A stretch of 64,000 nucleotides of DNA, from the NCBI GenBank assembly GCA_030710605.1, contig CP092863.1, positions 122,190,203-122,254,202 of the forward strand, in the 5' to 3' direction. The position numbers and the translations under genes were made by a program. Positions 10,560 through 22,860 of this stretch are shown here, one piece after another (positions within the stretch are counted from its first letter, which is position 1; every line of letters starts with the position of its first letter). Below the pieces are notes generated by a model. The model ran no database searches and was not told the origin of the DNA. It saw only the letters and a list, made by a program, of their open reading frames with translations. This DNA is from Cordylochernes scorpioides (Eukaryota; Arthropoda; Arachnida; Pseudoscorpiones; Chernetidae).

Positions 10560-12453
10560 GTGTGATTACCCTAAGTAGGCTCCACCAACGTGTCCTTTAG
10601 CTTGGACGGCCAATAAACACTTAATAAGGTGTCTCTCTAATTTGTGCTCTCTTCCCTTCTCTCTCTACTAAATGTAATAATAATAATTGGGTAATTAAGT
10701 TAAATCTTGGCACTAAATTTCCTTTTAACAACACGGAGTGAAACAAATGTTTGGAGTTCCAATTTGTAAAAGGGACGACCCATCCCCAAAATCTTTAATC
10801 CAATTACTAGAATCTGTTACAAGAGTAAATATGCAAGCAAGTTGACTCAATTTCCTTGTGCAACTTTCCTTACTTGGCGTCTGCCATTGGAAATAGTTAT
10901 GATAATTAGTGCCCCAGTCGAGATGAGGTTAAGTCAATAAACTGCTAGGTAATATTCGTTTCTGTTTGTCTTCCTTATTATCATCATTTGGAAAAAGATT
11001 ACTAGTGGGTCTGGGAACAAAACTGAATTCGATTTGCATATCTGAAGACCGAACCAATTTCCATATCTACCGAGTCAATACACTCATGCACCAAGAAAAT
11101 TTTACGTATCTCCTATTCAAAACGAACTATCGAATTTTAACAAACAAGGTTGATGGTAATAATAAGAGAATTGTGTAGAAATATGAATAAAATATTATAA
11201 TCAGATATTCAACTATATAAATTTGATATGGGATTTGTGTACCTATAATTTATCCATACATTTGATCACCCATAAATATTTTCATATTTGCATATTGCCA
11301 AGCTAGATATATGAAAATAATAATCCTATTTTAATATAAAGGAGAAACCCAACAATTCAATTTACATTTTCAATATCACATTCCAGCAATAATAAATAAT
11401 ACCATAGATAGTTCAAATCTGAAAAATAAAAGAAACAGATATTACTTCATATGCAAATTTTTCATAATTGGTATGTTATGCAACTTTATATAATAAGTAT
11501 ATTTTTAAAATATATATATATAATACATATTATATATACATTATTTTAATAAAATAAAATTGAATTAGTTTTTTTCTAAGTATAAAATCGAAATGCAAAA
11601 AAGTAGTCCAAGCGAACAAAATAGAGAAAAACTAAAAAAAAAAAACAATTACAGGAGATATCTAATTCTCAATCACAGGGTTGCCGCCCAGTTTTTACGT
11701 GCTATCGAGAACATGTACGCAGAGTTCCTAGCTCTAGGAAAAAAAGATAGAGGAAAAAAGAAAAGAAAAACAAGCTAAGCCTTTCCGAAGCAGACGACCA
11801 AAAAAAAAACAACCTTCTGAGGTGTGAGAGAAGCGTGAAACTATATTATTTATAATAAACGGAGAGTACCTTCTGCCCCATAATTCTGGGACTTGGCCCG
11901 TTGCCAGGGTAGTGACATTTCGTCTGCTCACTTCCGTTCGGAAGCCTAATCAAATAATAAAAGCGCGCCATTTTTTTCCCCGCTCGCCATGTTTGAGGAA
12001 GCTCCGGGCGATCCAGATTAATATTCAAAAAGTAATAAATCAATTTTACAACTCTGGGAATTGCCCTGACTTTTGCGCGATCGGAATTTCGTTTATTTTT
12101 CCCTTAAGTGTTTTGGATATTAACTTTTTGGAAAATTGGTGCCCAATATTTTTCTTTGATCGAACTACTTTAGATAAGATGTAAATAAGTTTAAAGAGAA
12201 TTTGCATTCTTCGAGCTTTAGGCTATCTATTTAAAGTTATTTACCAACTATATCCCCTCGATACTAAAAAGTTACCCGTCGAGAGTAAATGAGAAATTAT
12301 GTGTTATGCCAACATCTTAACACATTATAATATGATTCTATTTACATATATACCATTTGATAACTACTAGGGTGGAATATCTCGACATCACTCGAGGGGA
12401 TAGGTTATGTAAAATACTGTTCAGAAAATAGAGATATCTATATTTAAATCTTT
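10560..12453. other. Intergenic stretch; balanced composition at 11.6-12.1 kb
   Basis: Mostly AT-rich. At 11590-12110 the composition is more balanced, with a 61-codon frame (11593-11778) and an ATG-led 10-codon frame at 11990. GCAGACGA at 11790 and TCGTCTGC at 11920 lie on opposite strands 130 bp apart. This could be a promoter or exon edge, but I recognise no protein and see no convincing splice structure. Confidence 0.3.
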
Positions 12454-12541
12454 AGATAAAAAATACCATATATTGGATTGAATAAAAATATATTTTTGTC
12501 AATATTTCGGTTAGCTGAAAGCCAACCTTTGTCAAGGCAAC
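12454..12541 (-). mobile_element. Family G element half
   Basis: Begins with the family G outer end 'ccatatattggattgaataa'. On the minus strand it has a hammerhead-like core: UUGACAA, a stem built from GGUUGGC/GCUAACC, then GAAA. It lies directly beside a family B copy in the opposite orientation, making a composite. Confidence 0.7.
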
Positions 12542-12560
12542 GCAAGATAAAATAGTTTAT

Positions 12561-12758
12561 TTCATTGCTTGCACCACGCTGATGAGGGCCAATAGCCCGA
12601 AACGCGTCCGTGGTTAGCTTTTCTTGATTAATCAAGAATGGGTATTTGGCCAATTCTGGAATAATTAGAAATCAACGAGAATAGTTGATATTTATTCCGA
12701 TAGATGGCGCAAGCCATCAGCAACTTTCAGTTGCACGATATGGAGATGCCTTTTTTCC
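12561..12758 (+). mobile_element. Family B element with hammerhead ribozyme
   Basis: Starts with the ribozyme at 12574-12613, continues with 'tcttgattaatcaagaatgg', 'ttccgatagatggcgcaag' and ends near 'ggagatgcctttttt'. It matches copies at 34126, 48600, 50171 and 52022. No coding capacity. The most likely class is a short non-autonomous retroelement related to Penelope-like elements or retrozymes, by analogy with other hammerhead-bearing repeats. Confidence 0.8.
12574..12613 (+). ncRNA. Hammerhead ribozyme, type I, complete
   Basis: Self-cleaving RNA motif with every conserved core base. Stem I is CCACG (12574-12578) with CGTGG (12609-12613). CUGAUGA is at 12579-12585. Stem II is GGGC/GCCC with loop CAATA (12586-12598). 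GAAA is at 12599-12602. A minimal stem III (ACGCGU) precedes C at 12608, the predicted cleavage site (GUC). Very short stem III is the form known from Penelope-like elements, where activity is often helped by dimer formation. Activity here is inferred from sequence only. Confidence 0.9.
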
Positions 12759-12762
12759 CAGT

Positions 12763-13006
12763 TTATTTCATGTTTTTGTAATTCCATATATGCAACTCTA
12801 CAGACCTATAAGCTTATGTCCATAGGTTCCCTAAACACCCCTAAGCTGCCTTCCATAGAAAATACAGGATATATAACAAAACCAATCCAATACAATAGTA
12901 GAGCGGTCTGGAGATTAATTTGGTGAGACCGCTGAGAGGGTTCACTACACCATTGATGAGTCAAGCCCTCTCATATGGTATTTTTTATAAATGCAGTAAT
13001 ATTTGT
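12763..13006 (+). mobile_element. Family C element, diverged
   Basis: Includes the upstream 'gcttatgtccatag' segment and a diverged core: AGCGGT-C-TGG, UUGGU, GAGACCGCU, ACCA-UUGAUGA-GUCAA. The UUGGU/GUCAA helix keeps pairing although both sides differ from the consensus CUGGC/GCCAG, which supports a real RNA helix. Confidence 0.75.
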
Positions 13007-13114
13007 TAGAGATAATATATAATAAGAAACATGTTATGAATTTACCCCCCATATAATAATTACAAATTAATATAATGTATGTTACCCAACAAAAACAGAT
13101 TTCGTCAAATATAC

Positions 13115-14010
13115 TCGTATGATCATAAAATGTGCATATATTACCTATAAACCTAGTTTCCCCTAATTACATATGGGTAAAAAAATAGATATAAAAAGAG
13201 GAGAAAGAAGCTCTCTAACCCGGGAAGTATGACGTATATATTGCAGTAAAAAAGAGCTTTCAGTCACATAAATGTTGACCAAATATGCATATATTACATA
13301 TAAACCTAGTATCCCCCCTAATTGCATATAGGTAAAAAAATAGATAGAAAAAGAGGAGAAAGAAGCCCTCTAACCCGGGAAGTATGACGTTTATATTGCA
13401 GTAAAAAAGAGCTTTCAGTCACATAAATGTTCACCAAATATGCATATATTACATATAAACCTAGTTTTCCCCTAATTACATATAGGTAAAAAAGATGGCT
13501 TTCAAACTAGATATAAAAAGAGGAGAAAGAAGCTCTCTAACCCGGGAAGTATGACGTATATATTGCAGTAAAAACAGCTTTCAGTCACATAAATGTTGAC
13601 CAAATATGCATATATTACATATAAACCTAGTATCCCCTCCTAATTGCATATAGGTAAAAAAATAGATAGAAAAAGAGGAGAAAGAAGCCCTCTAACCCGG
13701 GAAGTATGACGTATATATTGCAGTAAAAAAGAGCTTTCAGTCACATAAATGTTCACCAAATATGCATATATTACATATAAACCTAGTATCCCCTCCTAAT
13801 TGCATATAGGTAAAAAAATAGATAGAAAAAGAGGAGAAAGAAGCCCTCTAACCCGGGAAGTATGACGTATATATTGCAGTAAAAAAGAGCTTTCAGTCAC
13901 ATAAATGTTCACCAAATATGCATATATTACATATAAACCTAGTTTTCCCCTAATTACATATAGGTAAAAAAGATGGCTTTCAAACTAGATATAAAAAGAG
14001 GAAGCACCCG
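13115..14010 (+). repeat. ~156-bp satellite array
   Basis: Unit starts at 13281, 13436, 13602, 13758 and 13914 (spacings 155, 166, 156, 156), plus a diverged unit at 13126. Units contain 'tctaacccgggaagtatgac' and 'gcatatattacatataaacc'. The long unit (13436-13602) has an 'agatggctttcaaacta' insertion, and the same insertion recurs at 13972. No coding function. Confidence 0.9.
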
Positions 14011-14169
14011 GGAAGTATTGGGAGTGATCGGTCTAATTAGTTGAGAGTCCGTGGTTAAACAAAGTCCAGATCCCCCATTCATCTTGCCTCTCGCTCCATT
14101 TCATCAGAGGCGCTCCAATAAAGTGGCAGCCTCCCCACCGTTGATTGGATGGATGGGCTGGGTCGATTC

Positions 14170-15500
14170 TCCACACTGTACCAGCCTTGGTTCAGAAAGC
14201 AGCTTTCCTTACCGCTATGTCTGGTTGAAGCATAAGATGTCTAGTATAGGATGTATTGCGAAAGTATTGGGTGTTATCTGAATATATAAGGATTCAACTA
14301 GGAAATTTTCTCTTCTTTTGGTTCAGAATTCAGCTTTCCTGACCGCTATGTCTGGTTGAAGCATGTCTAGTATAGGATGTATTGCGAAAGTCCTGGATTA
14401 TCTATAAAATTATCTTTCTTAGTAGAGAACGCAGACTTCCTATCTACTATGCCTTGTTGAAAGCATAAAGTTCGAGTCTAAGGAAAGATCTACTAGTTTA
14501 TATGTACCTACATGAAGATTTACTTAGCTTAGAATGTAGTTTTCCTGTCGACTATGTCTGGTTGAAGCATAAGATACATAGTATAGGATGTATTCGGAAA
14601 GTTCTGGGTGTTATCTGAATATATAAGGATTCAACTAGGAAAATTTCTCTTCTCTTAGTTCAGAATGTAGCTTTCCTACCCACTATGCCATGTTGAAGCA
14701 AAAAGTGCCAATTTGAGGAAAGATTGCAAAAGCACTGAGTCATTTTAAAATATAAGGATTTAACTAGGAAATTTATCTTAATTCAGAAGGCAGATTTCTG
14801 TCTACTAGGTCTGGTTGAAGCATAAGAGGCCGATCTGAAAATGAATTACGTAGGTCCTGGCTTAGCTGAATATATAAGGATTTAGCAAGGAAATTTCTCT
14901 TTTCTTAGTTCAGAATGATACTTTCCTGTCCACAATGACTTGTTGAAGCATAAGCTTCCTGGAAGAGAATGAATTAAGAATTTGTTCAGAACGCAGATTT
15001 CCTGTCATCTATTCCTAGTTGAACATAAGATGCCGATCTGAGAAGGTATTGCGAAAGTTCTAAGTGATCTGAATATATAAGAATTTAGCAAGGAAATTTA
15101 TCTTAATTTAGTTCAGAAGGCAGCTTTCCTGTTCACTATGTCTGATCGAGCATAAGCTCTGCCTAGTAGATGATGGATTTCGAAAGTCCTGGGTTAACTG
15201 AATATATAAGGATTTAACCAAGAAATTTCTCATTTCTTATTGTAGAATACAGCTTTTTCTCTATTCCTGGTTGAAGTATAAAGTGCCGATCTATAGATGG
15301 ATTGCAAATTTACTAGGTTATCTCTATATACATTAATGTTATTTAAGGCATTTCTTGGTTTAGAATGCAGATTTCCTGACCACTCTGTCTTGTTGAAGCA
15401 CAAATTGCCGATTTGAGGAAAGATTGCGATAGTCCTATGTTATCTGTATATACATGGATGTTAACTAAGCCATTTCTTAGTTCAGAAAGTAGATTTTGTA
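14170..15500 (+). repeat. Degenerate ~110-130-bp satellite
   Basis: Around twelve diverged copies of a block like 'cagctttcctgaccgctatg' + 'tctggttgaagcataag' + 'gaatatataaggatt', at about 14200, 14330, 14430, 14537, 14668, 14788, 14908, 14993, 15120, 15250, 15367 and 15489. Spacing varies from about 85 to 131 bp. Older than the other arrays by divergence. It runs straight into a mariner fragment. Confidence 0.8.
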
Positions 15501-16057
15501 CCCACTATCCGGGAATCGTTTAAGATGCAGATCATTCTTTATGATGGTTTGGCATGTTCCAAAAGAGATATCCAAGTCTTCTGATAGCTCTCTGATAGTT
15601 ATTCTTTGGATTTCTTTGATCGATGACTTCATTTTGAGTGCATTTTCGGGGTTTCTTATCGATAAAGGTCTGCCAGTGTGTAGATAATCATTGGCGCTTG
15701 TTCGACCAGCTTTAAATCGAGCAAACCATTCAAATGTCTTCGATTGTGATAGGGCATCTTCTTTAAAAGCCTGCTTCAACATTTGAAATGATTCGGAAGC
15801 TGCTTTCCCTAATTTAAAGCAAAACTTTATGCAGAATCGCTGTTTTTCAATACAGTCCAAACTGAAGTTAGAAAAATTTCTGATATATTCGAGCTTATAA
15901 ATTCGAAAAGACGTTAGCACGTGCGTCTCTGTGATCAATTATTTTTCTACGTGTGGATAAATGCTTTATCTGATAAGGTCCTTATAAAATTATTTCATTA
16001 TTTTGAATATTTTACGCGATCCAGTCTCATTCCTGGAAATTATTGATCACACGTTGT
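15477..16057 (-). mobile_element. Mariner-type element, 5' end only
   Basis: On the minus strand the element starts near 16057 with 'caacgtgtgatcaataattt', next to TA, a mariner-type terminus, followed by the N-terminal part of the transposase. The 3' half and other terminus are gone; the satellite at 14170-15500 adjoins the break. Confidence 0.7.
15530..15938 (-). pseudogene. Mariner transposase N-terminal fragment
   Basis: A minus-strand frame with the paired helix-turn-helix DNA-binding region of mariner transposases: KQRFCIKFCFKLGKAASESF, then the FEWFARFKAGRTS segment, a GRPLS linker and a second HTH ending ELSEDLDISFGTCQTIIKND. The catalytic DD(34)D domain is absent, and the last dozen residues come from the neighbouring satellite. 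The true start is probably inside the open frame, near the LDCIEKQ segment, as mariner proteins begin shortly before it. Not functional. Confidence 0.85.
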
Positions 16058-16878
16058 ATATTATAAATTTATCATAAGATTTGTGGACAGACAGATATGT
16101 AAGCAAGTTAAATATATATATGAGAGCTTTATAAACTAAAAAAAACCTTACATTCTATATTATTTATATATATACTAAAAAAAGTTACAAAACAACAAAA
16201 AAAGAGGTAGATCAGGGTGATAAAAAAGCACACTGTCCTTAGTTCTATATAAAGTTTGATCAAGGTAAATTTGATTAGGCAGTTCCTAGTTTTGTTTCTT
16301 GGCCAGTTAATCACAGCTCCTGCCTCAGGCGTCCCCTGCCATCTATAATAAGTTAAATTTTTTTCTCTATATTCCAGACACACTCTCTCTCGCACAAATT
16401 TATATATATTTACATATTAGATAAAACTCACGTTACACATATGCAACTTTATTTATTTTTATTATCGTATTTAGAGTTCCATTTTAATGAAGAGCTCTCA
16501 TTTGTATATCTCGTTTTTTAAAAATATTTTATCTTTTATTAAATTTATTTTGTTATTTTTCTAATAAAAGAGATAAAACTTTGTAGAAATATTCATATTT
16601 ATTCCAAACAATATTTAATATATATATTTTGTTAATTACAATATAAATAACAAAAGATATAAACTCTTTTACAGTTAGGTTCTTTGTTAAATAATATAAG
16701 CGATCTTTTTCGAGCTCTCGATCTTTAACAAGCAAAAGATATTAAGACTAAGAATGATTTCGTGAGGAAATGATATATTTATTTTCCGGATTGCTTATAT
16801 GGAATTATTAAAAGTTTGTTTTAAACACTAGATCTTCCAAAAGGCTTATGACTATTTAAAATAAATCCATCTCTTGTT
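16058..16878. other. AT-rich stretch, no feature
   Basis: AT-rich, with no frame or repeat that I can place. Confidence 0.45.
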
Positions 16879-16879
16879 C

Positions 16880-16945
16880 GTGCAAATTAAAAGTTGCTGA
16901 TGGCTGGCGCCATCTATCGGAATAAATATTAACTAATCGTTGTTT
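16880..16945 (-). repeat. Family B fragment
   Basis: 'agttgctgatggctggcgcc' and 'atctatcggaataaatatta' are the outer part of family B without the ribozyme end. Confidence 0.65.
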
Positions 16946-17393
16946 TTTTTTTTAATTTCACACGATCAGGAGATGTCTTACACTTTATTTTGCAATCATA
17001 TCTCAGTACAATTTGACCATTCTACTCATTTTTCTTATAAACAATCCGTTTCTATATTTCGATCAAACTGGGCGATCTTTCAAGCCAAAAATGTTCTTCT
17101 TCATTTCCCCCTAATACGATAAAACAGTGCTTAAGGAAATTCACCATATTTACATATCTACCTAATAGTTACATATATCTGGTTGAAATTTATTTAAAAC
17201 CTATTTAAAACTGAAAAATAGGATAGCATTTTGGCTTTTTGGCTAGCATTAAAGCTCGCCTAATTTTTATGGAAATAAGGGAACAAATAGCTTTATGTCC
17301 TTTTTTAAATAGCATTAGGGATTCAAGTTTTTATATGAAAATATGGATTAACTTTGATATGCGTATCAAATTATTTATTTTTACTGAATTTCT

Positions 17394-17560
17394 GGGGGGG
17401 TTCGGTGGAAGGATGATCTAAACCGTTGGTTTTCGACCGCTACAAACCGGGTTCGATTCCCGCATTGGGCACTTTTTTCTTATTAAAAAAATGCTCCAAT
17501 GACCCCCGATTCTTGCAAGAGTCCAACCCCATCAGAAGTGAATTTCTGTGACAGTTACCT
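17394..17560 (+). mobile_element. tRNA-derived SINE, 5' part
   Basis: The head contains 'ggtggaaggatg' and a pol III B box GGTTCGATTCC (17449-17459), followed by 'cgcattgggcac' and the shared SINE body ('cccccgattcttgcaagag'). The 3' half is missing; an S118 array begins 60 bp downstream. The B box sits in a tRNA-like but not foldable context, so it is a SINE head and not a tRNA gene. Confidence 0.8.
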
Positions 17561-17619
17561 TGTTAAAGACTGTCTTGTCGACATGTTGTAATTTAGCATT
17601 TCCGTCTAAATATAAATAT

Positions 17620-18530
17620 TTATCATGGACAAAACTTGAGGAAGTTGTACCTTTCAGCATGTATATCGGGATTGAGACAATAACTCTGAAAGATATTACA
17701 GTGACCTTTATTGAAGACATACGAGATAACCAATATACACTCATGGACAAAACTTGAGGAAGTTGTACCTTTCAGCATGTATATCGGGATTGAGACAATA
17801 ACTCTGAAAGATATTACAGTGACCTTTATTGAAGACATACGAGATAACCAATATACACTCATGGACAAAACTTGAGGAAGTTGTACCTTTCAGCATGTAT
17901 ATCGGGATTGAGACAATAACTCTGAAAGATATTACAGTGACCTTTATTGAAGACATACGAGATAACCAATATACACTCATGGACAAAACTTAAGGAAGTT
18001 GTACCTTTTACCATGTATATCGGGATTGAGACAATAACTCTGAAAGATATTACAGTGACCTTTATTGAAGACACACGAGATAACCAATATACACCCATGG
18101 ACAAAACTTGAGGAAGTTGTACCTTTCAGCATGTATATCGGGATTGAGACAATAACTCTGAAAGATATTACAGTGACCTTTATTGAAGACACACGAGATA
18201 ACCAATATACACTCATGGACAAAACTTAAGGAAGTTGTACCTTTCAGCATGTATATCGGGATTGAGATAATAACTCTGAAAGATATTACAGTGACCTTTA
18301 TTGAAGACACACGAGATAACCAATATACACCCATGGACAAAACTTGAGGAAGTTGTGCCTTTCAGCATGTATATCGGGATTGAGACAATAACTCTGAAAG
18401 ATATTACAGTGACCTTTATTGAAGACACACGAGATAACCAAGTGTGAACAAACTCTGTCTCCTTTTTAAAAAAGCAGACGACCGACGACATCAAAATATG
18501 AAACTTCCATAAATTTTATCCATGAATGTA
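17620..18530 (+). mobile_element. S118 element with 7-unit array
   Basis: Seven 118-bp units, each starting at CATGGACAAAACTT (17626, 17744, 17862, 17980, 18098, 18216, 18334), followed by the right-end module (18440-18530) with 'gcagacgaccgacgacatc' and an inverted terminus. The units read through as overlapping 81-residue frames; 118 is not a multiple of three, so no long frame forms. No gene. Confidence 0.9.
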
Positions 18531-19888
18531 CTTCATATGAAGATATACCTTTATTGAATAATTATTTATTTAAATTGTCACGCAGAATAATATTTTTTTT
18601 ATTATAAATATTTCAAATGTCTTTTCATAGCTTTGTTAACTCAGTAGAAAAGAACCTTTTCTCGAAAGCTAGTTCGTTTTCACAATAAAAAATACATTTT
18701 TTTATTTCTGAACATTTAAATAACACTATTTTTCTCTATAAACATTGAAATATATATTTTTAAAATTAATAATAATTTGAAGAAAAATAGGGATGTTTCA
18801 CTTTATTAATCTCATATTATTTAGGAGGCATTAAAGGAAGTCGTAGCAGTAAATTTACCACTCTATTTATCAATGGGGCTATGTAATAAAGAGAGAGGGA
18901 GAGATAAAGAAGCTATTAATCAAGCCTTATTTACACATCTCCCCAGTAATAAAGCTGTTGAGGAAATGGCAAGATGATAAAGAGGGGTGTAGCGAGAAAT
19001 AAAGAAATGTTAGGGGGGTTAAAAAGAACTCTACAGTGCTGCCAGATGGGCTCTATCTTTCGGAACATCGATGTCGTTAGTGTCGCCAACAGACGCCCCT
19101 TTGTTCTAGCGTCTGCTAGCGATCGTCTGCCGCGAATTAAGACACCACCGCCACAACTGACAACGTCTTATGGCTTCCTCCATAGAATGAAGATACCATT
19201 AACATGTCTTCTTTTTCCACTTTTTTATGGGTCTCTAACATTATATTCTTTTTTTACCAATATATATATATATATATGGTGTTATATCAAATGGGAGAAA
19301 GTTGTGTGCTAAGGGTAATTCAGAAGATAAATGTTTCCATTTTCTGAGGTGTTGCTTCATCTAGTATCAGTTAGTATAATATTTTTTTTTGCGATATATT
19401 ACAATTACAATTATTTTATTTCCAAAGCGCTATATCCCGCAAGGGATACTTGCGCCAAACAAGAAGAAAAGTTTATTTACATAAGTTATTTACATTATTC
19501 AACGCATGAAAACATTAGATCCAGATTTTTGTAGAAAGTTTAGAATGTATTTACAAAATAAATTGAACTTCAAATATGATTTTTTTTAATCGGAAATCAA
19601 ATCGTTAAGTTCACAAACAACTAGTTCATTCTATAATCTTGAAATGCTGGGCAATCGATCTACCGATGTCTTGAGGTTTGTTCCGCAATACCACAAAAGC
19701 AACTATATTTTTTATATATTATGTATTTGTAAATATTTCTTGTAAGATATAGTCGATGTTTTTTATTAAGCCCGTTGAAGAGTTATTATCGCTTGAAAAT
19801 TAGCATTTTAAAATAAAAAGAAACTCATTGTGAGAAAATATTTTGTATTTTAAAAACGTTTTTCACAATTTTATCATGAATGGGAAAG
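18531..19888. other. Intergenic stretch, no confirmed feature
   Basis: AT-rich except 19010-19200, which is balanced and holds TCGTCTGC at 19123. A 112-residue frame at 18974-19312 spans this part but has no domain I recognise and no sign of selection visible by eye. Confidence 0.35.
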
Positions 19889-19925
19889 GATATATAGATG
19901 GCGCGCTAGTGCATCGTGATATAAA
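19889..19925 (+). repeat. Family C outer end fragment
   Basis: 'agatggcgcgctagtgcatc' is the family C outer end alone. Confidence 0.65.
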
Positions 19926-20400
19926 GGATATATTAAATAATATTGCCACGTGGAAAATTAGGGAAGACAAAAACTTCAGGAGGAAACAAAATTTATTTCA
20001 GGGAAGGACAAAACTAAGTAGGGTAAACAAAAGATAAGCCATGAGGGAAATTTACAGAGTCGCCAGATTTAAACATAAACTGACCACTCTGTTTATAATT
20101 ATTTATTAACAAGGTATTTCTTATTTTTTATTAAAAATATATAATTCTTTAAATGATTAACTTTTGAAATTATTATATATTTTAAATATAAATAGATTTT
20201 GAATCATAAAAATATATATTGAAAAAAACAATAAGAATATTTAAACAATTTATATATCTATCAATAACATATATTTAAAATATATATTGTAATCTTTCAT
20301 TGGTGTGTTGAAATTAAAATTATAAAACTATATAAAATTAGCTTCAAAATAATTTGTATAAATGGCATTTTTATAATATAGGTCACACTCAAATATATAT

Positions 20401-20488
20401 TTAATTAAAAAGGCATATATTGGATCAAAATACGATTTATTTACCTATTTTGATATAGTTTGATCCAATATATGCCTTTTTAATTAAA
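20401..20488. repeat. Family G foldback without core
   Basis: A hairpin with arms 'ttaattaaaaaggcatatat' and 'atatatgcctttttaattaa' meeting at a short AT-rich centre. The hammerhead-like core found in other G copies is deleted. Confidence 0.8.
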
Positions 20489-22435
20489 GATTTATTTATG
20501 GATTTCTATATTTTCAAAACTCAAATATATATATATCGACGGTCTTTCTAATTTTTATCAAAATAATGTTTTGAAATGAAATATAATACAAAGATAAATA
20601 TTTAATATTACATTATTTTTTATGTATTTAAAATATATTTATATTTCATTTTGAAATCTTACCATTGAAACTATTTTAAATAGAATTTGTCGCCACCCTT
20701 TTTTGAAAAAATAACAAGAGATACGAAAAGATTTTCAATTTTTATAATATCATTCTTTACTTTCAAAAGATATATTATTCAATAAAATTTAAATTGCCAA
20801 AATATATTAGAAATATAATATTTTTTTATTATATTTTATAAAATATATTCGCTAAAAACACATTCAATATTTTCAAAACCAAACGTAATAGATATTACGG
20901 TAGTAATAACAGAAGATCAAAATGTAATCAAACTTTACCTTTTCGAAGATGGCGTCGTCCAAAAGTTATCGTTTGGTTTTAAATGCGAAAATGGAAATAT
21001 TCTTTGCCGCAGGATTATCTGAACGAATCATATTTCACACCCCGAGGCTTCCATTATTTTTAAACTGTCAAACAATCAAATTTTATATTTACATACCAGT
21101 TTCGTCTGGTTGAAGGCTGGCCGACTAACATCTGGCACAAAACATTTATTTATCAGATGTTCTCTACTCTTTTTATAAATAATAAAAACATTATTAATAA
21201 TAACATTATTAATAATAATATTTTCATAATATAAAATACTTGTATTTTTTATATAATAATAAAATACATAAATATTTATTTTATATAATAAAGGCATACA
21301 TTGGTAAAAGTAAATTATTTTTCGATTCAAAATATATGACATTTATTTTATATTACTATTAGAAAAAATATAATTTTGTATTTATTTCTTATAAAATAAA
21401 TTAAGCGTTTATATAAAAATATTTTATAATAATTTTTATATAAAATATATATTTCGGTGTTATAATAAAATATTTGATTCCTTTTTATTTCAATTATATT
21501 TAAGATATCATCAAAATATTAAAATATTTTTAAATTAATGCCGTCGATCAATATTGAAATAATTATTTATTTCTGAAATAATAAAAAAACGTATAATTAT
21601 ATTAAATATATATATATACATTTATAAATAAAAATATATATTAAGTGTATTCATATTTATCAAAAGTTAAACGAAAAAATAAACATTTTAAAGCTTTTTT
21701 TGTTTTAACATTTTAAAATTTTAATTTTAAATTCATCTCTTTCCAAATATATTAAACTATAATTACAAGTTAAAAAGAGGGCATGGCCTAAAAGGTCTAC
21801 GATGATAAATTAAATTTTACTGAAAATTTCATATATAAGTATTATTCATTATACATATATTTTCTTTTAAACATAATATATATGTGGTACTATATTTCGA
21901 GTTTACATTATAAAATATAAATAATAATCAATTTTTAAAAGGTATGTAGTGAATATTTTGCAGCCGACTGTCTTACATTAAGATCGCGGTATAAAACCCA
22001 ATTTTAGAAAAGAAAATAATTGCAAGAGGTTTAATAAAAAATTTCATTTCCCCTCGACTTAGAGCAGTCTTATACGGGATTTAACGCAATATTATGTAAA
22101 ATATTTTACCCTCTCTCAAATTAAAATATTCATTTATATTCATAAATTTATTTGAAAATAGTTTTTCAAATATTTGAATTTATGTCAAGTGCCATATTTC
22201 ATTTACCTTTACATGTGAAATTTGAGGGAAAATATAAATGTGTGAATTTTATTTCAAATATTATTACCGAATATTATGAAAATATGCAAATATATGATTC
22301 TTTATTTTTATATCACTTTAAATAGTTAATCTAAATACATAGTTCACAACACATATACAAGCTCGACATTTATATTAGTATATTACGGTAAATATGCATA
22401 TAAGTATAAGACTATGCATAGAGTCTAGACATATA
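20489..22435. other. Very AT-rich intergenic stretch
   Basis: Long poly-A/T and TA-rich tract. No gene, RNA or repeat family recognised. One 'gaagatggcgtcgtcc' motif at 20946. Confidence 0.5.
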
Positions 22436-22520
22436 GACAGAAATGTGAAAAAATAATAGAAAAAAAAATATAAATAAAGCACATGTGCTCCTGGTCAGGT
22501 TATGCCTTCTCTGTTTATAA
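22436..22520 (+). repeat. Family D fragment
   Basis: 'gcacatgtgctcctggtcag' plus the preceding A-rich 'gaaaaaataatagaaaa' segment match the outer end of family D copies at 42700-42800 and 63170-63250. Confidence 0.65.
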
Positions 22521-22559
22521 TATACATATATGTTAGATTAAAAAATAATTTTATACTCT

Positions 22560-22860
22560 CTCGTCTAGTATACGTGGTATAAACCATGATAATCATTATG
22601 AGTAGTACTTAGTAATTGATTTTACTGTAAGTTCACCATATATCCACACATGTAAAAAGCAGTTTGACTTTTGCACTTACAAATACTCCAGAGCGCAGTT
22701 TGGTTACTTGCAGTCACTAATGGGGTTGGATTTTTGCGTGAATCGAGAGAAATTGAAACATTTTTTTTCTTCTTCAAAAAAAAAAGTTTCCAAAGAGGGA
22801 TTCGATCCCAGTTCGTGGCTGTCGACGGTTTATGCCACTGGTCTACTCTCTCTCTCTTAT
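22560..22860 (-). mobile_element. tRNA-derived SINE, minus strand
   Basis: Reverse copy: tail 'ccatgataatcattatgag' at 22586, body 'gtttggttacttgcagtcac', then inverted B box 'gggattcgatccc' (about 22798-22810). Nearly full length. Pol III promoter positions fit transcription on the minus strand when it was active. Confidence 0.75.

Noticed and set aside
10249-10600. Periodic peptides on both strands
   Set aside because: An 18-bp minisatellite read as protein.
11593-11778. 61-codon frame as an exon
   Set aside because: Lys-rich ends come from A-runs and I could not recognise a family or convincing splice sites.
13115-14010. CRISPR-like array
   Set aside because: Units are repeated whole, with no unique spacers between conserved repeats, and the DNA is eukaryotic. 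The same holds for the 17-, 18- and 19-bp arrays.
17440-17470. tRNA gene at the GGTTCGATTCC sequence
   Set aside because: Only B box and partial head are present and the arms do not fold into a cloverleaf; the sequence continues into the SINE body. Same reasoning at 24619, 27181, 29243, 29547, 36544 and 43542.
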